Assembly: GCA_965220535.1 (NCBI GenBank)
Contig: OZ244833.1
Span: forward strand, 1,798,001-1,862,000
DNA: 64,000 nucleotides
Source: HK1 sp965220535
GTDB lineage: Bacteria; Pseudomonadota; Gammaproteobacteria; HK1
Direction: 5' to 3'
Shown piece after piece: positions 25,790 through 35,335 of the stretch. The notes below the pieces were generated by a model. That model saw nothing but the letters and a program-made list of their open reading frames with translations, ran no database searches and was not told where the DNA came from. The number at the start of each line of letters is the position of its first letter. The first letter of the stretch is position 1. The translations under genes and the position numbers were made by a program.

Positions 25790-28146
25790 ACGCCCGGACC
25801 TTGTTGGTGGAAATCGGAACCGAGGAACTCCCCCCCGAATCCTTGCGTTTCGCCGGCGAAACCTTCGCCGCCGGGGTCGTGGCGGAGCTCGACGCCGCCG
25901 GATTCGACCACGGCCCGGCGACGATGTATGCCACTCCGCGTCGCCTTGCGGTGCGGGTCCTCGAAGTCCCGGCGGTGCTGCCGGATCGAACGATCGAACA
26001 CCGGGGGCCCCCTTACGAGCGCGCCTTCGACGAGGACGGCAATCCGAGCCGAGCCGCTACGGGCTTCGCAAAATCCTCGGGAGTGGATATCGAGCGGCTG
26101 ATCCGGATCGACGGCGAAAAAGGGAGTTGGCTCGGATATCGCAGCGAAGAGCCCGGGGCGAGGCTCGACCGATCGATCTTCGGGATGGTCGAACGGACGC
26201 TCGGGCGCTTGCCGGCAGCAAGGCGCATGCGATGGGACGATCATGGATTCGAATTCATGCGCCCGATTCGCTGGATCGTCGCGATGCACGGCAGCGATCG
26301 GATCGAGGGCTCGCTTTTCGGCATCCCCGGCACCGACGAAACCCGCGGCCATCGTTTTTTATGCCCCAAAGGTCCGGTGATCGCGGATGCGGATGCTTAC
26401 GAAGAAACCCTGCTGCGCGAAGGAAGGGTCGTCGTCGACTTCGACAAGCGCATGGAGATGATCCGCGAGCAGGTGGAAAAGCGGGCGCGGGAAGCCGGGG
26501 GGAAAGCGCTGATCGATCCCGAACTGATCGAGGAAAATACCGCCCTCGTCGAGTGGCCGGTCGCGATCGGCTGCGATATCGGCGACTTGCCCTCGTTTCG
26601 CAACCTCCCCGATGCGGTGATCATCGCGAGCATGCAAGGGCACCAACGCTATTTTCCGGTGGTGGAGGCGGCCGCCGACGTCGATGGCAAAGCCGGTCCG
26701 CTGATGCCCTGCTTCATCGCGGTCAGCAATATCGACAGCCCGCACCCGGAAAAGGTGCGCGAAGGGAACCTACGGGTGATCCGTCCCCGGCTCGAGGATG
26801 CCGTGTTCTTTTCGAACAACGATCGGGGTCGTTCCCTCGCATCGCGGCTGGAGGATCTCCAAGACGTCGTCTTCCACGCGCGCTTGGGCAGCTTGTACGA
26901 CAAATCGATGCGCTTGGAGAGGCTGGCGGGAATCTGTGCGACGAGGATGCTCGGCGCTGGCGAGGGCGGCGAGGATCACGAGGATCTCGACGCGGCGGAT
27001 CTGCGAACGATCGACGCCGCCCGGCGGGCCGGACGACTTGCGAAATGCGATCTCCTGACCGAGATGGTCGGGGAGTTTCCCGAACTCCAAGGAGAGATGG
27101 GCGGCGAGTACGCGCTGATCGACGAAGCGCCCGAGATCGAGCCGGAAACGGAAGAGGTGGCGATGGCGATTCGCGAATCCTATCGGCCGCGCTTTGCCAA
27201 GGACGCCATCCCCGAAACCCCGGCCGGAAGAGCCTTGGCGCTCGCCGACAAACTCGACAGCCTGGTCGGCATCTTCGCCATCGGGCAGGCCCCGACCGCC
27301 GACAAAGACCCTTACGCCCTTCGCCGCGCCGCGCTCGGGGTGTTGCGCATCCTGATCGAGGGGGAGATCGATATCGAGATCGAACCCCTTTTGGTCGCCG
27401 CTAGGCAGGGTTATCCGGATGAGATCTCGCGCCTTCCTGCCGCCAAAGACGATGCCGCGAAAAAGAGCGCGGCGAAAAGGGATGCCGCCGGAGACGAAGG
27501 AACCGAAGGAAAACCGGCCGCAGGCGAGAACGAAAACGCATCCCCTCGAAAGCCGGCCAAGAGCGGCAAAGGCAAAGCCGAGCCCGAGGATCCCTTGCCG
27601 CCGCTGCGGAAATTCATCTTCGACCGCCTGCGGTCTTGGTTCTCGGACCAGCAAGGGATCCCCGCCGATGTCTTCAATGCCGTGCACGCGCGTTTTGAGG
27701 AGAAGCCCGACGAGCCGGGGCGACCCTTCGATTTCGCCGCTCGGGTCTATGCGGTCGAGGCCTTCCGGCGCCGACCGGAAGCCGCCGCGCTCGCCGCCGC
27801 CAACAAGCGCATCCGCAATATCCTGCGCCAAACCGAGCGAGCCGACCTGACCCTGCCCGACAAGCCGGACGAATCCCTTTTTCGCGAAGACTCGGAGCGG
27901 GCGCTGGCCACGGCCCTCGACGAGATCGAAGACCTCGCCAAGGAGCGGATCGAAAAGGGCGATTACGGCGAGGCTCTTCGACTGCTGGCTTCGTTGCGCG
28001 ATAGCGTCGACGCCTTTTTCGACAAGGTCAAAGTGATGGACGAGGACGAAGCCCTGCGCATCAACCGGCTGGCCCTGCTCAAGCGCATCGCCGCCTTGTT
28101 CATGGAAACGGCGGATATCTCCTTGCTGCAATCGACCGGCGCATGA
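25786..28146 (+). CDS. glyS: Glycyl-tRNA synthetase beta subunit
   Basis: Partner of GlyQ that binds tRNA. The 786-aa protein begins NARTLLVEIGTEELPPESLR and contains MRWDDHGFEFMRPIRWIVAM, SMQGHQRYFPV and the HD-like/anticodon-binding C-terminus. It exceeds the usual 690 aa chiefly because of a low-complexity Lys/Ala/Glu insertion around residues 550-600 (AAKKSAAKRDAAGDEG). The start overlaps the glyQ stop, so the pair is translationally coupled. Confidence 0.97.
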   Translation: MNARTLLVEIGTEELPPESLRFAGETFAAGVVAELDAAGFDHGPATMYATPRRLAVRVLEVPAVLPDRTIEHRGPPYERAFDEDGNPSRAATGFAKSSGVDIERLIRIDGEKGSWLGYRSEEPGARLDRSIFGMVERTLGRLPAARRMRWDDHGFEFMRPIRWIVAMHGSDRIEGSLFGIPGTDETRGHRFLCPKGPVIADADAYEETLLREGRVVVDFDKRMEMIREQVEKRAREAGGKALIDPELIEENTALVEWPVAIGCDIGDLPSFRNLPDAVIIASMQGHQRYFPVVEAAADVDGKAGPLMPCFIAVSNIDSPHPEKVREGNLRVIRPRLEDAVFFSNNDRGRSLASRLEDLQDVVFHARLGSLYDKSMRLERLAGICATRMLGAGEGGEDHEDLDAADLRTIDAARRAGRLAKCDLLTEMVGEFPELQGEMGGEYALIDEAPEIEPETEEVAMAIRESYRPRFAKDAIPETPAGRALALADKLDSLVGIFAIGQAPTADKDPYALRRAALGVLRILIEGEIDIEIEPLLVAARQGYPDEISRLPAAKDDAAKKSAAKRDAAGDEGTEGKPAAGENENASPRKPAKSGKGKAEPEDPLPPLRKFIFDRLRSWFSDQQGIPADVFNAVHARFEEKPDEPGRPFDFAARVYAVEAFRRRPEAAALAAANKRIRNILRQTERADLTLPDKPDESLFREDSERALATALDEIEDLAKERIEKGDYGEALRLLASLRDSVDAFFDKVKVMDEDEALRINRLALLKRIAALFMETADISLLQSTGA

Positions 28147-28658
28147 CCGGCCAATGCGAAGGGCCGGTCGCCGCTTCCAAGGCTTTCGGATATGCCAACC
28201 GCCTCGAAAGAAAGGGTTTATCCCCGATCGCCCCGCTTGGCGATCTTGCTATCACCGCGGCTTGCCGCCCCCTTGCAACATCCTGCGTGGCATGATCCCC
28301 TGATCGACGCTTCACACCGACCGGAGCCTCGAGGCGCCCGCCATCTACGACCCGGAGGAACGGGCTTTCGGAGCCCCTAAGCGGTATCGGTGCCGAAGGC
28401 GATTCGAGATCGAAAATTCTTCGGGCTTTCGATTGCCTTCCCGAGCGCACACTCCACGCCGCCGACTCGAGGGTCTCCTTCTTGGGTCCTGCTTCTCGGC
28501 GAGGGTCTTCGAAAACGCCGGGCATATCGATCGCCCCTTCGAGACATCGGCCATGACCATGAAACAATGCGGACGGGTCGAACCGACCCTTTCCATCGGC
28601 CCCGAGGGTCGATCCCGACTGTAGATAAGAGCCCTTGCATCCATCTATACATCCATCC
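28147..28658. other. Spacer between glyS and the acyltransferase
   Basis: About 510 bp. A stem (GACCGGC with GCCGGTC, 28143-28169) directly at the glyS stop lacks a T run, so its terminator role is uncertain. gmhB, often found here in Gammaproteobacteria, is absent. Confidence 0.35.
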
Positions 28659-29513
28659 ATGTCCTCGCAAACCCCACAGGCAAATTACGCGACCGAGCGA
28701 TCCCTCGATCACGATCGATCGAGCTCGACGGGGCGATCGAGGTCAACCGGGCGATCTCGCTCGACCGGACCGAAGCGAGCGATCACCTTGGGGGTGGTCG
28801 TCGGCTCGTGCGCCTTCGCGCTCGGGCTGGTGGCTTCCACCCTCTTTTTCGCGCTGCTCGTACCGGTGGCCATGGCCCTCCCCTACCGCTTGCGCTGGCG
28901 GGTGATCACCCAATGGTGTCATTTCAATATCCGTTGGCTCTCGCTGACTTGCAAGGTGCGATACGAGTTCGAGGGGCTTTCCAATCTCCCCTCGGAGCCC
29001 GCGGTCGTCCTCGCCCGGCACGAATCGGCATGGGAGACGCTCGCCCTGCAACGCTGCTTCGCGCCTCAAGCCTGGGTACTGAAACGCGAACTGCTGTGGA
29101 TTCCGGTATTCGGCTGGGGCTTGGCGACCCTGAAACCGATCGCCATCAATCGCAACAATCGCCGTCGGGCCCTTCGAAAGGTGATCGAAGAAGGCAGCCT
29201 AAGGCTCCGCGACGGCTGCTGGGTCGTGATCTACCCCGAGGGAACCCGCATGGCGCCGCAGGCGAGGAAGCGCTTCGGCTCCGGCGGCGCAAAACTCGCG
29301 ATCCACGCCGGAAAACCGGTGATCCCGGTCGCCCATAACGCCGGCGACTGCTGGCCCCGCAACAGTTTCTTCAAATACCCCGGCACGATCCGCGTCGTCA
29401 TCGGCAAGGCGATCGATACCCGGGATCGCAAACCCGAGGACATCACCCTCGAGGCGCAGGAGTTCATCCATAACGCGATGAAGGAAATCAGGAGCCGGGA
29501 CCAAGCGCGATGA
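28659..29513 (+). CDS. 1-acyl-sn-glycerol-3-phosphate acyltransferase family protein
   Basis: PlsC-type membrane acyltransferase, probably making or remodelling phosphatidic acid. About 284 aa. A repetitive Arg/Ser/Thr N-terminus (STGRSRSTGRSRSTG) precedes a membrane segment (TLGVVVGSCAFALGLVAST). The acyltransferase motifs follow in order: ARHESAWET (block I, with Glu in place of the usual Asp of HxxxxD), KRELLWIPVFGWGLA (II), VVIYPEGTRMAP (III) and GKPVIPVAHNAGDCWP (IV). The position after glyQS matches gammaproteobacterial order. An ATG at 28635 is an alternative start. Confidence 0.88.
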   Translation: MSSQTPQANYATERSLDHDRSSSTGRSRSTGRSRSTGPKRAITLGVVVGSCAFALGLVASTLFFALLVPVAMALPYRLRWRVITQWCHFNIRWLSLTCKVRYEFEGLSNLPSEPAVVLARHESAWETLALQRCFAPQAWVLKRELLWIPVFGWGLATLKPIAINRNNRRRALRKVIEEGSLRLRDGCWVVIYPEGTRMAPQARKRFGSGGAKLAIHAGKPVIPVAHNAGDCWPRNSFFKYPGTIRVVIGKAIDTRDRKPEDITLEAQEFIHNAMKEIRSRDQAR

Positions 29514-29667
29514 CGAAGAAAACCCGACGAACCGCCGGACTCCATCGCCTTTTGTCCCGTAGACTCTCGTCGCTCTCGTCGCTCTCGTCAATCGCCGGCG
29601 AACGCACTATCATCGAAGAAGCACGCCCGCGAATTCCCGATCACGTCTCGACCCGAGCGCGAAAAAG

Positions 29668-30684
29668 ATGTCGATAGAGTCTCTCGATTCAAGCAACGGC
29701 GATCTCTTCGCCGACCGGCTCCCGGTCGACACTCGGCCCGTCGAAAAGGATGCGATCCGGCAGGCGATGGATCGCCGCGATGCCTCGTGGCGCTCGAATC
29801 CGACGATCCCGTCTTGGGTCCGTCCGGAGGACACCGGGCTGGATCGCTTCTTCACCCGCCCCGATATCGCGCGGCGATGCCACACGGACTTTTTAGGGGC
29901 GATGACCGAGGATCATGCGGATGCCTCCCGCTACATATTTATCGACCCCTCCGCGGGGAAGGGCGCTTTCTACGATCTGCTTCCCGAGGGTCGGCGTATC
30001 GGGGTCGAGATCGTGCCCGGGCGTCGCGATTTCGTATACGAAGACTATTGCGGATGGGAGCCCCCTCTCGATGGAAGCCATTATGTCGTCATCGGCAACC
30101 CTCCTTTTGGATATCGTGCATGGCTCGCCTTGGCCTTTGTCAACCAATCCGCGAGATTTGCCGACTATATCGGCTTCATCCTGCCGATGGCATTCGAAAG
30201 CGACGGCAAGGGCAGCCCGAAATTCAGGGTTCGCGGGGCGGAGCTGATTCGCTCTTGGCCGCTACCCGCCGATTCCTTCGTCAGCGAAACGGGGCAAGCC
30301 GTCAGTGTCAATGCCGTCTGGCAAATATGGAAAAGAGGGGTGAATAACCAACGTCCCGTTCCGACCTGTCATCGATGGGTCGATCTCTTCACCGTGGATT
30401 TGCGAAAAGAACGTCTTTGCGGGACGAATCGGATAGGAGAGGCTCATTGGTTCTTGCAACGCACTTTCTATAACGAGTCCCCGAGCTTGGTGAGGGATTT
30501 CTCCGATGTGAAATATGTTTGCGGCTACGGCATCGTCATTCGAAAAAATCGAGACGCGGTTACGAAATGCCTTAAGGGGATCGACTGGAGGGACTATTCG
30601 AATCTCGCAACCCATAACTGTCGCCACATCGGCATGTATCACATCAGGCGAGCTCTGACGGATCATGGATTCATCGATGAATGA
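29668..30684 (+). CDS. Type II DNA adenine methyltransferase
   Basis: A 338-aa protein with the SAM-binding motif FIDPSAGKGAF (residues 91-101), a FFTRPDIARRC segment ahead of it (motif X) and the catalytic NPPF at 144-147, an order typical of N6-adenine methyltransferases of the gamma class. The next gene overlaps by 20 bp and encodes a PD-(D/E)XK protein, so together they form a restriction-modification pair. The target sequence cannot be read from the gene. The start ATG at 29668 gives the first full-length frame. Confidence 0.85.
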   Translation: MSIESLDSSNGDLFADRLPVDTRPVEKDAIRQAMDRRDASWRSNPTIPSWVRPEDTGLDRFFTRPDIARRCHTDFLGAMTEDHADASRYIFIDPSAGKGAFYDLLPEGRRIGVEIVPGRRDFVYEDYCGWEPPLDGSHYVVIGNPPFGYRAWLALAFVNQSARFADYIGFILPMAFESDGKGSPKFRVRGAELIRSWPLPADSFVSETGQAVSVNAVWQIWKRGVNNQRPVPTCHRWVDLFTVDLRKERLCGTNRIGEAHWFLQRTFYNESPSLVRDFSDVKYVCGYGIVIRKNRDAVTKCLKGIDWRDYSNLATHNCRHIGMYHIRRALTDHGFIDE

Positions 30685-31210
30685 CGCCCGCTCGATCCTC
30701 GATGATATTCTCGGCCGTCATGCGGATGCCGATCAATGGATCGGTGGAGGCTTCGAGAAGATCAAACGTCTTTCCAACTCGAAAGTCGGCGAGATCGGAC
30801 AAGAACCCATCGAACGCCTTTGCAAAAATCTTGGCAAATGCGCGGGATTTCATGATGAATTCCCGCAAAATATCCACGGGCGAAGGACTCGTATCAACTC
30901 GTGGGATATAAAAATAGACGGAACGACGCTCGAGATCAAAACCGCGACCGAGGACGTAAGAGGCACTTTCCAATTCAATCACATCCGGTATCATCGAGAC
31001 TACGATGCGCTCGCCTGCATCGGAATTTCCCCCGATGATATTTATCTCGGTCTATGGAGCAAAGCGGATATCTCGACCAATAAAGCCGGAACGCTCGTCA
31101 GTATGGACAAGGGTTCTTCGGCTACGTTCAAACTCACGAAAAGAAAACACCATCTTCTGCCGATCGATCGGTTCGAAGAATCCGTCAGGGATTTATTGAA
31201 CTTGGCATAA
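30665..31210 (+). CDS. Putative type II restriction endonuclease, PD-(D/E)XK fold
   Basis: A 181-aa protein. Residues 80-92 (WDIKIDGTTLEIK) give Asp81, Glu90 and Lys92 with PD-(D/E)XK spacing. The segment SNSKVGEIGQEPIERL before it and HIRYHRDYDALACIGISPDD after it look like the frame of a small type II enzyme. It overlaps the methyltransferase gene, so cognate pairing is likely. A start at 30677 is also possible. Family assignment rests on motif and context. Confidence 0.75.
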   Translation: MDSSMNDARSILDDILGRHADADQWIGGGFEKIKRLSNSKVGEIGQEPIERLCKNLGKCAGFHDEFPQNIHGRRTRINSWDIKIDGTTLEIKTATEDVRGTFQFNHIRYHRDYDALACIGISPDDIYLGLWSKADISTNKAGTLVSMDKGSSATFKLTKRKHHLLPIDRFEESVRDLLNLA

Positions 31211-31387
31211 CCGAGCCGATCGCGCCTCTAAATAAGCGATGCGATCGGCGTCCTTTCGGGTTCGGGTGCGCTGCAAGGCGGTATCCTTCGGGAAGATCTT
31301 CATCGAGCCCTTTGTCCGTCTCGTCCCGTCTCGTCCCGTCTCGTCGCGTCGTTGCGGAAAAGCGATCGTGTATCGGAATCTCGTTTT

Positions 31388-33949
31388 ATGAATCATCTTG
31401 TGAACCGCCTCATGAGTCGCCTCATGAGTCGACCCCAAGTCTTCAAGGATCTGGTGTTGATCGGCGGCGGGCACAGTCATGTCATCGTTCTCAAGCGATT
31501 GGGCATGAAGCCGATACCGGGGCTTCGGATCACCCTGATCAGCCCCGATTCGCAAACTCCCTATTCCGGCATGCTCCCGGGCTTCGTCGCCGGGCATTAC
31601 GAACATGACGAGATTCATATCGACCTGCGCCCGCTGACCCGCTTCGCCGATACCCGCTTCTTCTTGGACGAGGCCGTCGGATTCGATCTCGAACGCCGCC
31701 TCGTGCGGTGTCGGCATCGTCCGCCGGTGCGCTTCGACCTGCTTTCGATCGACATCGGCTCCGCCCCTCGGCTGCGCGATACGCCCGGGGCCATGCCCGC
31801 CGCCGGACAAGAGCCGACCGTGATACCGGTCAAACCGATCGGGGATTTCGTCTCGCGATGGGAGGCCCTCGCGGAGCGAACGCTTGGCCGTCGAGGACCG
31901 ATGCGGATCGGGGTGGTCGGCGCCGGGGTCGGCGGCGTGGAGATGGTGCTGGCGATGCGTCATGGGCTCGCCCGGCGCCTCGAAGCCGTCGGCGACGATC
32001 CGAAGCGGTTGCGATTCGAACTCTTCGCCGGTGAATCCGGCCTCCTGCCCCGCGCTTCGCCCAAGGTGCGGGCCATCTTTGCCGAGGTACTCGAAGAACG
32101 AGGAGTGCGCTTGCGCAGCGGTCATCGGGTCGAGCGGGTCAGTCGGTATGTGAGCGCTCACTCCGCGATGGATTCGGGGAAGATCGATTCGACGAAGATC
32201 GATGCTATCGGCGAGGATTCTGCGGGCTTAGAAGCCTCCAAACCCAAGGGGGAGCCTGCCCCCGATAGACCCTCTCACCTTGTCGGCATCGACGATTCGG
32301 GCGAGGTCGGCGATGTGAGTGAACACTCACTTAGCGAATCCGAGGGAAAGAAGACATCGCCCGAAGGCTCCCCCTCTTGCGTGCTGCACCTCGCCTCGGG
32401 CGAGGAGCACGTCTTGGACGAGGCGCTTTGGATCACGCAAGCCGATTCCCGAAACTGGCTCGCCGGCTCAGGCTTAGCCACCGACGAGCGCGGCTTCGTT
32501 GCGGTGCATCCGAGCCTGGAATCGATCTCGCACCCCGGCATCTTCGCCGCCGGGGATTGCGCCTCGGTGCTGGAATATCCGCGGGAAAAGGCCGGGGTGT
32601 TCGCCGTCCGTCAAGGGCCGGTCCTCGAACGCAACCTACGCCGAGTCTTATACGGACAAAGCCCGAAAGGTTTCGTCCCGCAACGGAATTATCTGAGCCT
32701 GATCAGCACCGGAGACAAACGAGCGGTCGCAAGTCGGGGCGGATTGCCGACCCTGAAAGGGGCATGGGTCTGGAAGTGGAAAGATCGGATCGATCGGAAG
32801 TTCATGCGGCGCTTTTCCCGCCTCCCGCCGATGACGCGAATATCCCCGGCGCCGCTTCCCGCGAGATCGATACCCTTCGCGAACGAGGAAGACGGGGCCG
32901 CCGAGCCTACGGATGCGATGCGCTGCGGCGGCTGCGCCGCGAAAGTGGGTCGAGATTCTCTCGTGCGGGCGCTCGAAGGCATCGAAAGCCCGGATCGCCT
33001 CGATGTATTGATCGGTCTTTCCGCCCCCGACGATGCGGCGGTGGTGAGGATCCCGCCCGGGATGCTCGGCGTGCGCAGCGTCGACTTCTTCCGGGCGATG
33101 ATCGACGACCCCTATCTCTTCGGACGCATCGCCGCCAATCACTCTCTAAGCGATATCCATGCGATGGGGGCCGAAGCGCAAACCGCGCTGGCGATCGCCA
33201 CCTTGCCTTACGGCCCCGAGGCGAGGATCGAGGACACCCTGGCTCAGATGATGATCGGCGCGGGCGAGGTGTTGCGGGAAGCGGGGGCGAGCTTGGTGGG
33301 CGGACATACCGGCGAGGGGGCGGAGATCGCCTTGGGTTTCGCGATCGACGGGCTCGTTCCCGAGGGCGGGATTCTGCGCAAAGGCTCGATGCGCGCCGAG
33401 GAGCGACTGGTTCTGACCAAAGCCCTCGGCACCGGGGTCCTTCTCGCCGCCGATATGCGGGCGCAGGCAAAAGGGGTCTGGATGGCCGAGGCGATCCGGG
33501 GGATGCAGCGGTCGAATCGGCAGGCGATGCACGTGCTGCGCGAATGCGGGGCGAGCGCCTGTACCGATATCAGCGGATTCGGACTCTTGGGGCATTTGGG
33601 GGAAATGGTGCGGGCATCGGATATGGATGCCGAAGTGGAATCGGCTACGCTCCCGGCGCTGCCCGGGGCGCTCGAATGCTTCGCCGCCGGAATCACGAGC
33701 TCCTTACATCCGCAGAATCGGCGCAGCGCGATCGCCGCCGGCGATATCGACGAGGCCCGCCGCCACGATCCCCGTTGGCCCTTGCTTTTCGACCCCCAAA
33801 CCGCCGGCGGACTGCTGGCCTCGCTCCCCGAGGCGAACGCCGAGCGCTGCGTTGCGCACCTGCGCGAGGCGGGCTACGAGGATGCCGTCGTCATCGGGCG
33901 AACGCGGGCAAAGGAAGAGGGATCCGAGGCGAGGGTGAGGGTGGTTTGA
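31388..33949 (+). CDS. selD: FAD-dependent oxidoreductase fused to selenide, water dikinase (SelD)
   Basis: About 853 aa. The N-terminal half is an NADH-dehydrogenase-like flavoprotein: LVLIGGGHSHVIVLKRLGMK binds FAD, and IGVVGAGVGGVEMVLAMRH binds the second nucleotide. A linker rich in Ser, Glu and Lys (about residues 255-335) interrupts it. From about residue 525 comes SelD, which makes selenophosphate: MRCGGCAAKVG carries the catalytic Cys, followed by DDAAVVRIPPG, DIHAMGAEAQTALAIATLP and GGHTGEGAEIALGF. Such fusions are known in other bacteria. No selA, selB or ybbB homologue lies nearby. The start at 31388 has no clear ribosome-binding site; in-frame ATGs follow closely. Confidence 0.9.
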   Translation: MNHLVNRLMSRLMSRPQVFKDLVLIGGGHSHVIVLKRLGMKPIPGLRITLISPDSQTPYSGMLPGFVAGHYEHDEIHIDLRPLTRFADTRFFLDEAVGFDLERRLVRCRHRPPVRFDLLSIDIGSAPRLRDTPGAMPAAGQEPTVIPVKPIGDFVSRWEALAERTLGRRGPMRIGVVGAGVGGVEMVLAMRHGLARRLEAVGDDPKRLRFELFAGESGLLPRASPKVRAIFAEVLEERGVRLRSGHRVERVSRYVSAHSAMDSGKIDSTKIDAIGEDSAGLEASKPKGEPAPDRPSHLVGIDDSGEVGDVSEHSLSESEGKKTSPEGSPSCVLHLASGEEHVLDEALWITQADSRNWLAGSGLATDERGFVAVHPSLESISHPGIFAAGDCASVLEYPREKAGVFAVRQGPVLERNLRRVLYGQSPKGFVPQRNYLSLISTGDKRAVASRGGLPTLKGAWVWKWKDRIDRKFMRRFSRLPPMTRISPAPLPARSIPFANEEDGAAEPTDAMRCGGCAAKVGRDSLVRALEGIESPDRLDVLIGLSAPDDAAVVRIPPGMLGVRSVDFFRAMIDDPYLFGRIAANHSLSDIHAMGAEAQTALAIATLPYGPEARIEDTLAQMMIGAGEVLREAGASLVGGHTGEGAEIALGFAIDGLVPEGGILRKGSMRAEERLVLTKALGTGVLLAADMRAQAKGVWMAEAIRGMQRSNRQAMHVLRECGASACTDISGFGLLGHLGEMVRASDMDAEVESATLPALPGALECFAAGITSSLHPQNRRSAIAAGDIDEARRHDPRWPLLFDPQTAGGLLASLPEANAERCVAHLREAGYEDAVVIGRTRAKEEGSEARVRVV

Positions 33950-34200
33950 TCGCCGGGAAGCCTATGCCGTCGATCGACAAGGGTTCTTCGGTTCGCACCG
34001 CTGCCGTTCGTCTTGGCCGGCGGCGAAGCGATCGTGTCCGCGAACACCCTGCCGACACCGCTTCCTTTCTCCATGTCACGATATGTCGCGATATGTTGCG
34101 ATCTATCGCGATCCATTTCAGCCCCGACACCGCCGCGGCGGGGCGCTTGTCGGCGCTCGCCGCCGCTGACCATGACGCTCGTGCGAAAGGCTGCCGACCG

Positions 34201-34710
34201 ATGACAGCGATTGCGACGATTCTCGTCCTCATCCTCGCCCTTGGCGCCGCAATCCCGGCGGCATCGACGCGAGCGCTCGGCAATACCCTCGACGATTCGC
34301 TGTGGTCCAGGCGAACGGTCCTCGCCTTCGTCCCGCCCACCGCTTCGGAGCTCGACGCCCTGCGGGCGATCGTCTCCGACAAAGGCTGTTTCGTCGAAGA
34401 GCGCGACCTCGATATCTTCGTGATTCGAGCGGATGCGATCGACGCGCTCTCTTCGAACGCACCCTCCCTTGCAGGCGAGTCGCCCGACGATCTGCGCTCG
34501 GTCTACGCCGTGGACGACACACGCTTCGAGATGGTGCTGATCGGCAAGGACGGAGGCATCAAGGCCCGAAGCCGAAACCCGAACGCGCTCACGGATTTTT
34601 TCACCCTCATCGACACCATGCCGATGCGGCGAGCCGAGATCGCCGAGCGCGGGCCAACGCGCTGCGCTTCGAAGCGAGATCTCGATGCGAATCGATCGAA
34701 GCCGTCTTGA
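34201..34710 (+). CDS. Secreted DUF4174 family protein
   Basis: A 169-aa protein with a signal peptide (MTAIATILVLILALGAAIPA) cut near residue 25. The mature part has the DUF4174 pattern: LDDSLWSRRTVLAFVPP near its start and RFEMVLIGKDGGIKARS near its end, a thioredoxin-like organisation without the CxxC. The start at 34201 follows GAAAGG and is required for the signal peptide. The function of the family is unknown to me. Confidence 0.75.
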   Translation: MTAIATILVLILALGAAIPAASTRALGNTLDDSLWSRRTVLAFVPPTASELDALRAIVSDKGCFVEERDLDIFVIRADAIDALSSNAPSLAGESPDDLRSVYAVDDTRFEMVLIGKDGGIKARSRNPNALTDFFTLIDTMPMRRAEIAERGPTRCASKRDLDANRSKPS

Positions 34711-35019
34711 TGGTCGATCGAAAGGGTCGATCGAAAGGGAAAAGCCCTAGGGAAAAACCTAGGGAAAAACATCGGTGCGGCAAGGACAAAAGACCCGCAA
34801 AGCCGCACCGCCTGCACGGACGACGAAGCGAAGATCGAAAACCGCATCGCCCCTGCGAGCCCTTGCCGATCCACGAAACCATCACACGGGGCTGAGCGAG
34901 CGCTTCCGATCGAAGCCGCGAATCATCGAGCAGGAGCGAAGAAGCCGAGGCCGGTGCAAAACCATCGCCACGCAACGATCGATCTTTCACCCCCGATCGC
35001 GGCACGAAATCACGGGCTT
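34711..35019. other. Spacer with short direct repeats
   Basis: Contains GGTCGATCGAAAGG repeated in tandem (34710-34740) and CCTAGGGAAAAA twice (34747-34771). No gene supported. Confidence 0.35.
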
Positions 35020-35270
35020 CGAAGCAAGCGGCCGAGCAGCCGGCGCTGCCCCGGAAAAGAGTTCGAAGACGGTGCGCACAGGCACGAGCCCTCGACTCCG
35101 TCGGGGCCTTGAGCATCACGACGACGGCGAGCGCACCGAGCGCGACGAGATCGATCGACCCGAGGTCGGCGAAAAAGCCGTGCAGATCGAAGAAGACGAG
35201 GGCGCCGTCGATCGAAGCCTCGATGCGCCCCGTCCCGCCGATGACGACGATGAAAGAACCCGGGATCGCA
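35020..35270 (-). pseudogene. Decayed duplicate of the livM 3-prime end
   Basis: This 250-bp stretch matches the last part of livM (about 35365-35600) at most positions, for example TTGAGCATCACGACGACGGC and TCGATCGACCCGAGGTCGGC. Read on the minus strand it still gives LGALAVVVMLKAPT, as in livM. It lacks the rest of the gene and is out of frame at its end. It records a partial tandem duplication. Confidence 0.75.
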
Positions 35271-35335
35271 TAAAACCATCGCGCCGAGGCGATCGACCAC
35301 CCGCCCCTTCCACCCCCTTAAGAAGCGACGCGAAA

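Noticed and set aside
31107..33990. GACAAGGGTTCTTCGG present both in the endonuclease gene and near 33974
   Set aside because: A 16-base match is expected by chance about once in a window this size; the flanks differ.
32377..34710. A 777-aa open frame overlapping selD in another frame
   Set aside because: It is the +1 shadow of the GC-rich selD gene. Only its last 169 codons (34201-34710) form a real gene, the DUF4174 protein.
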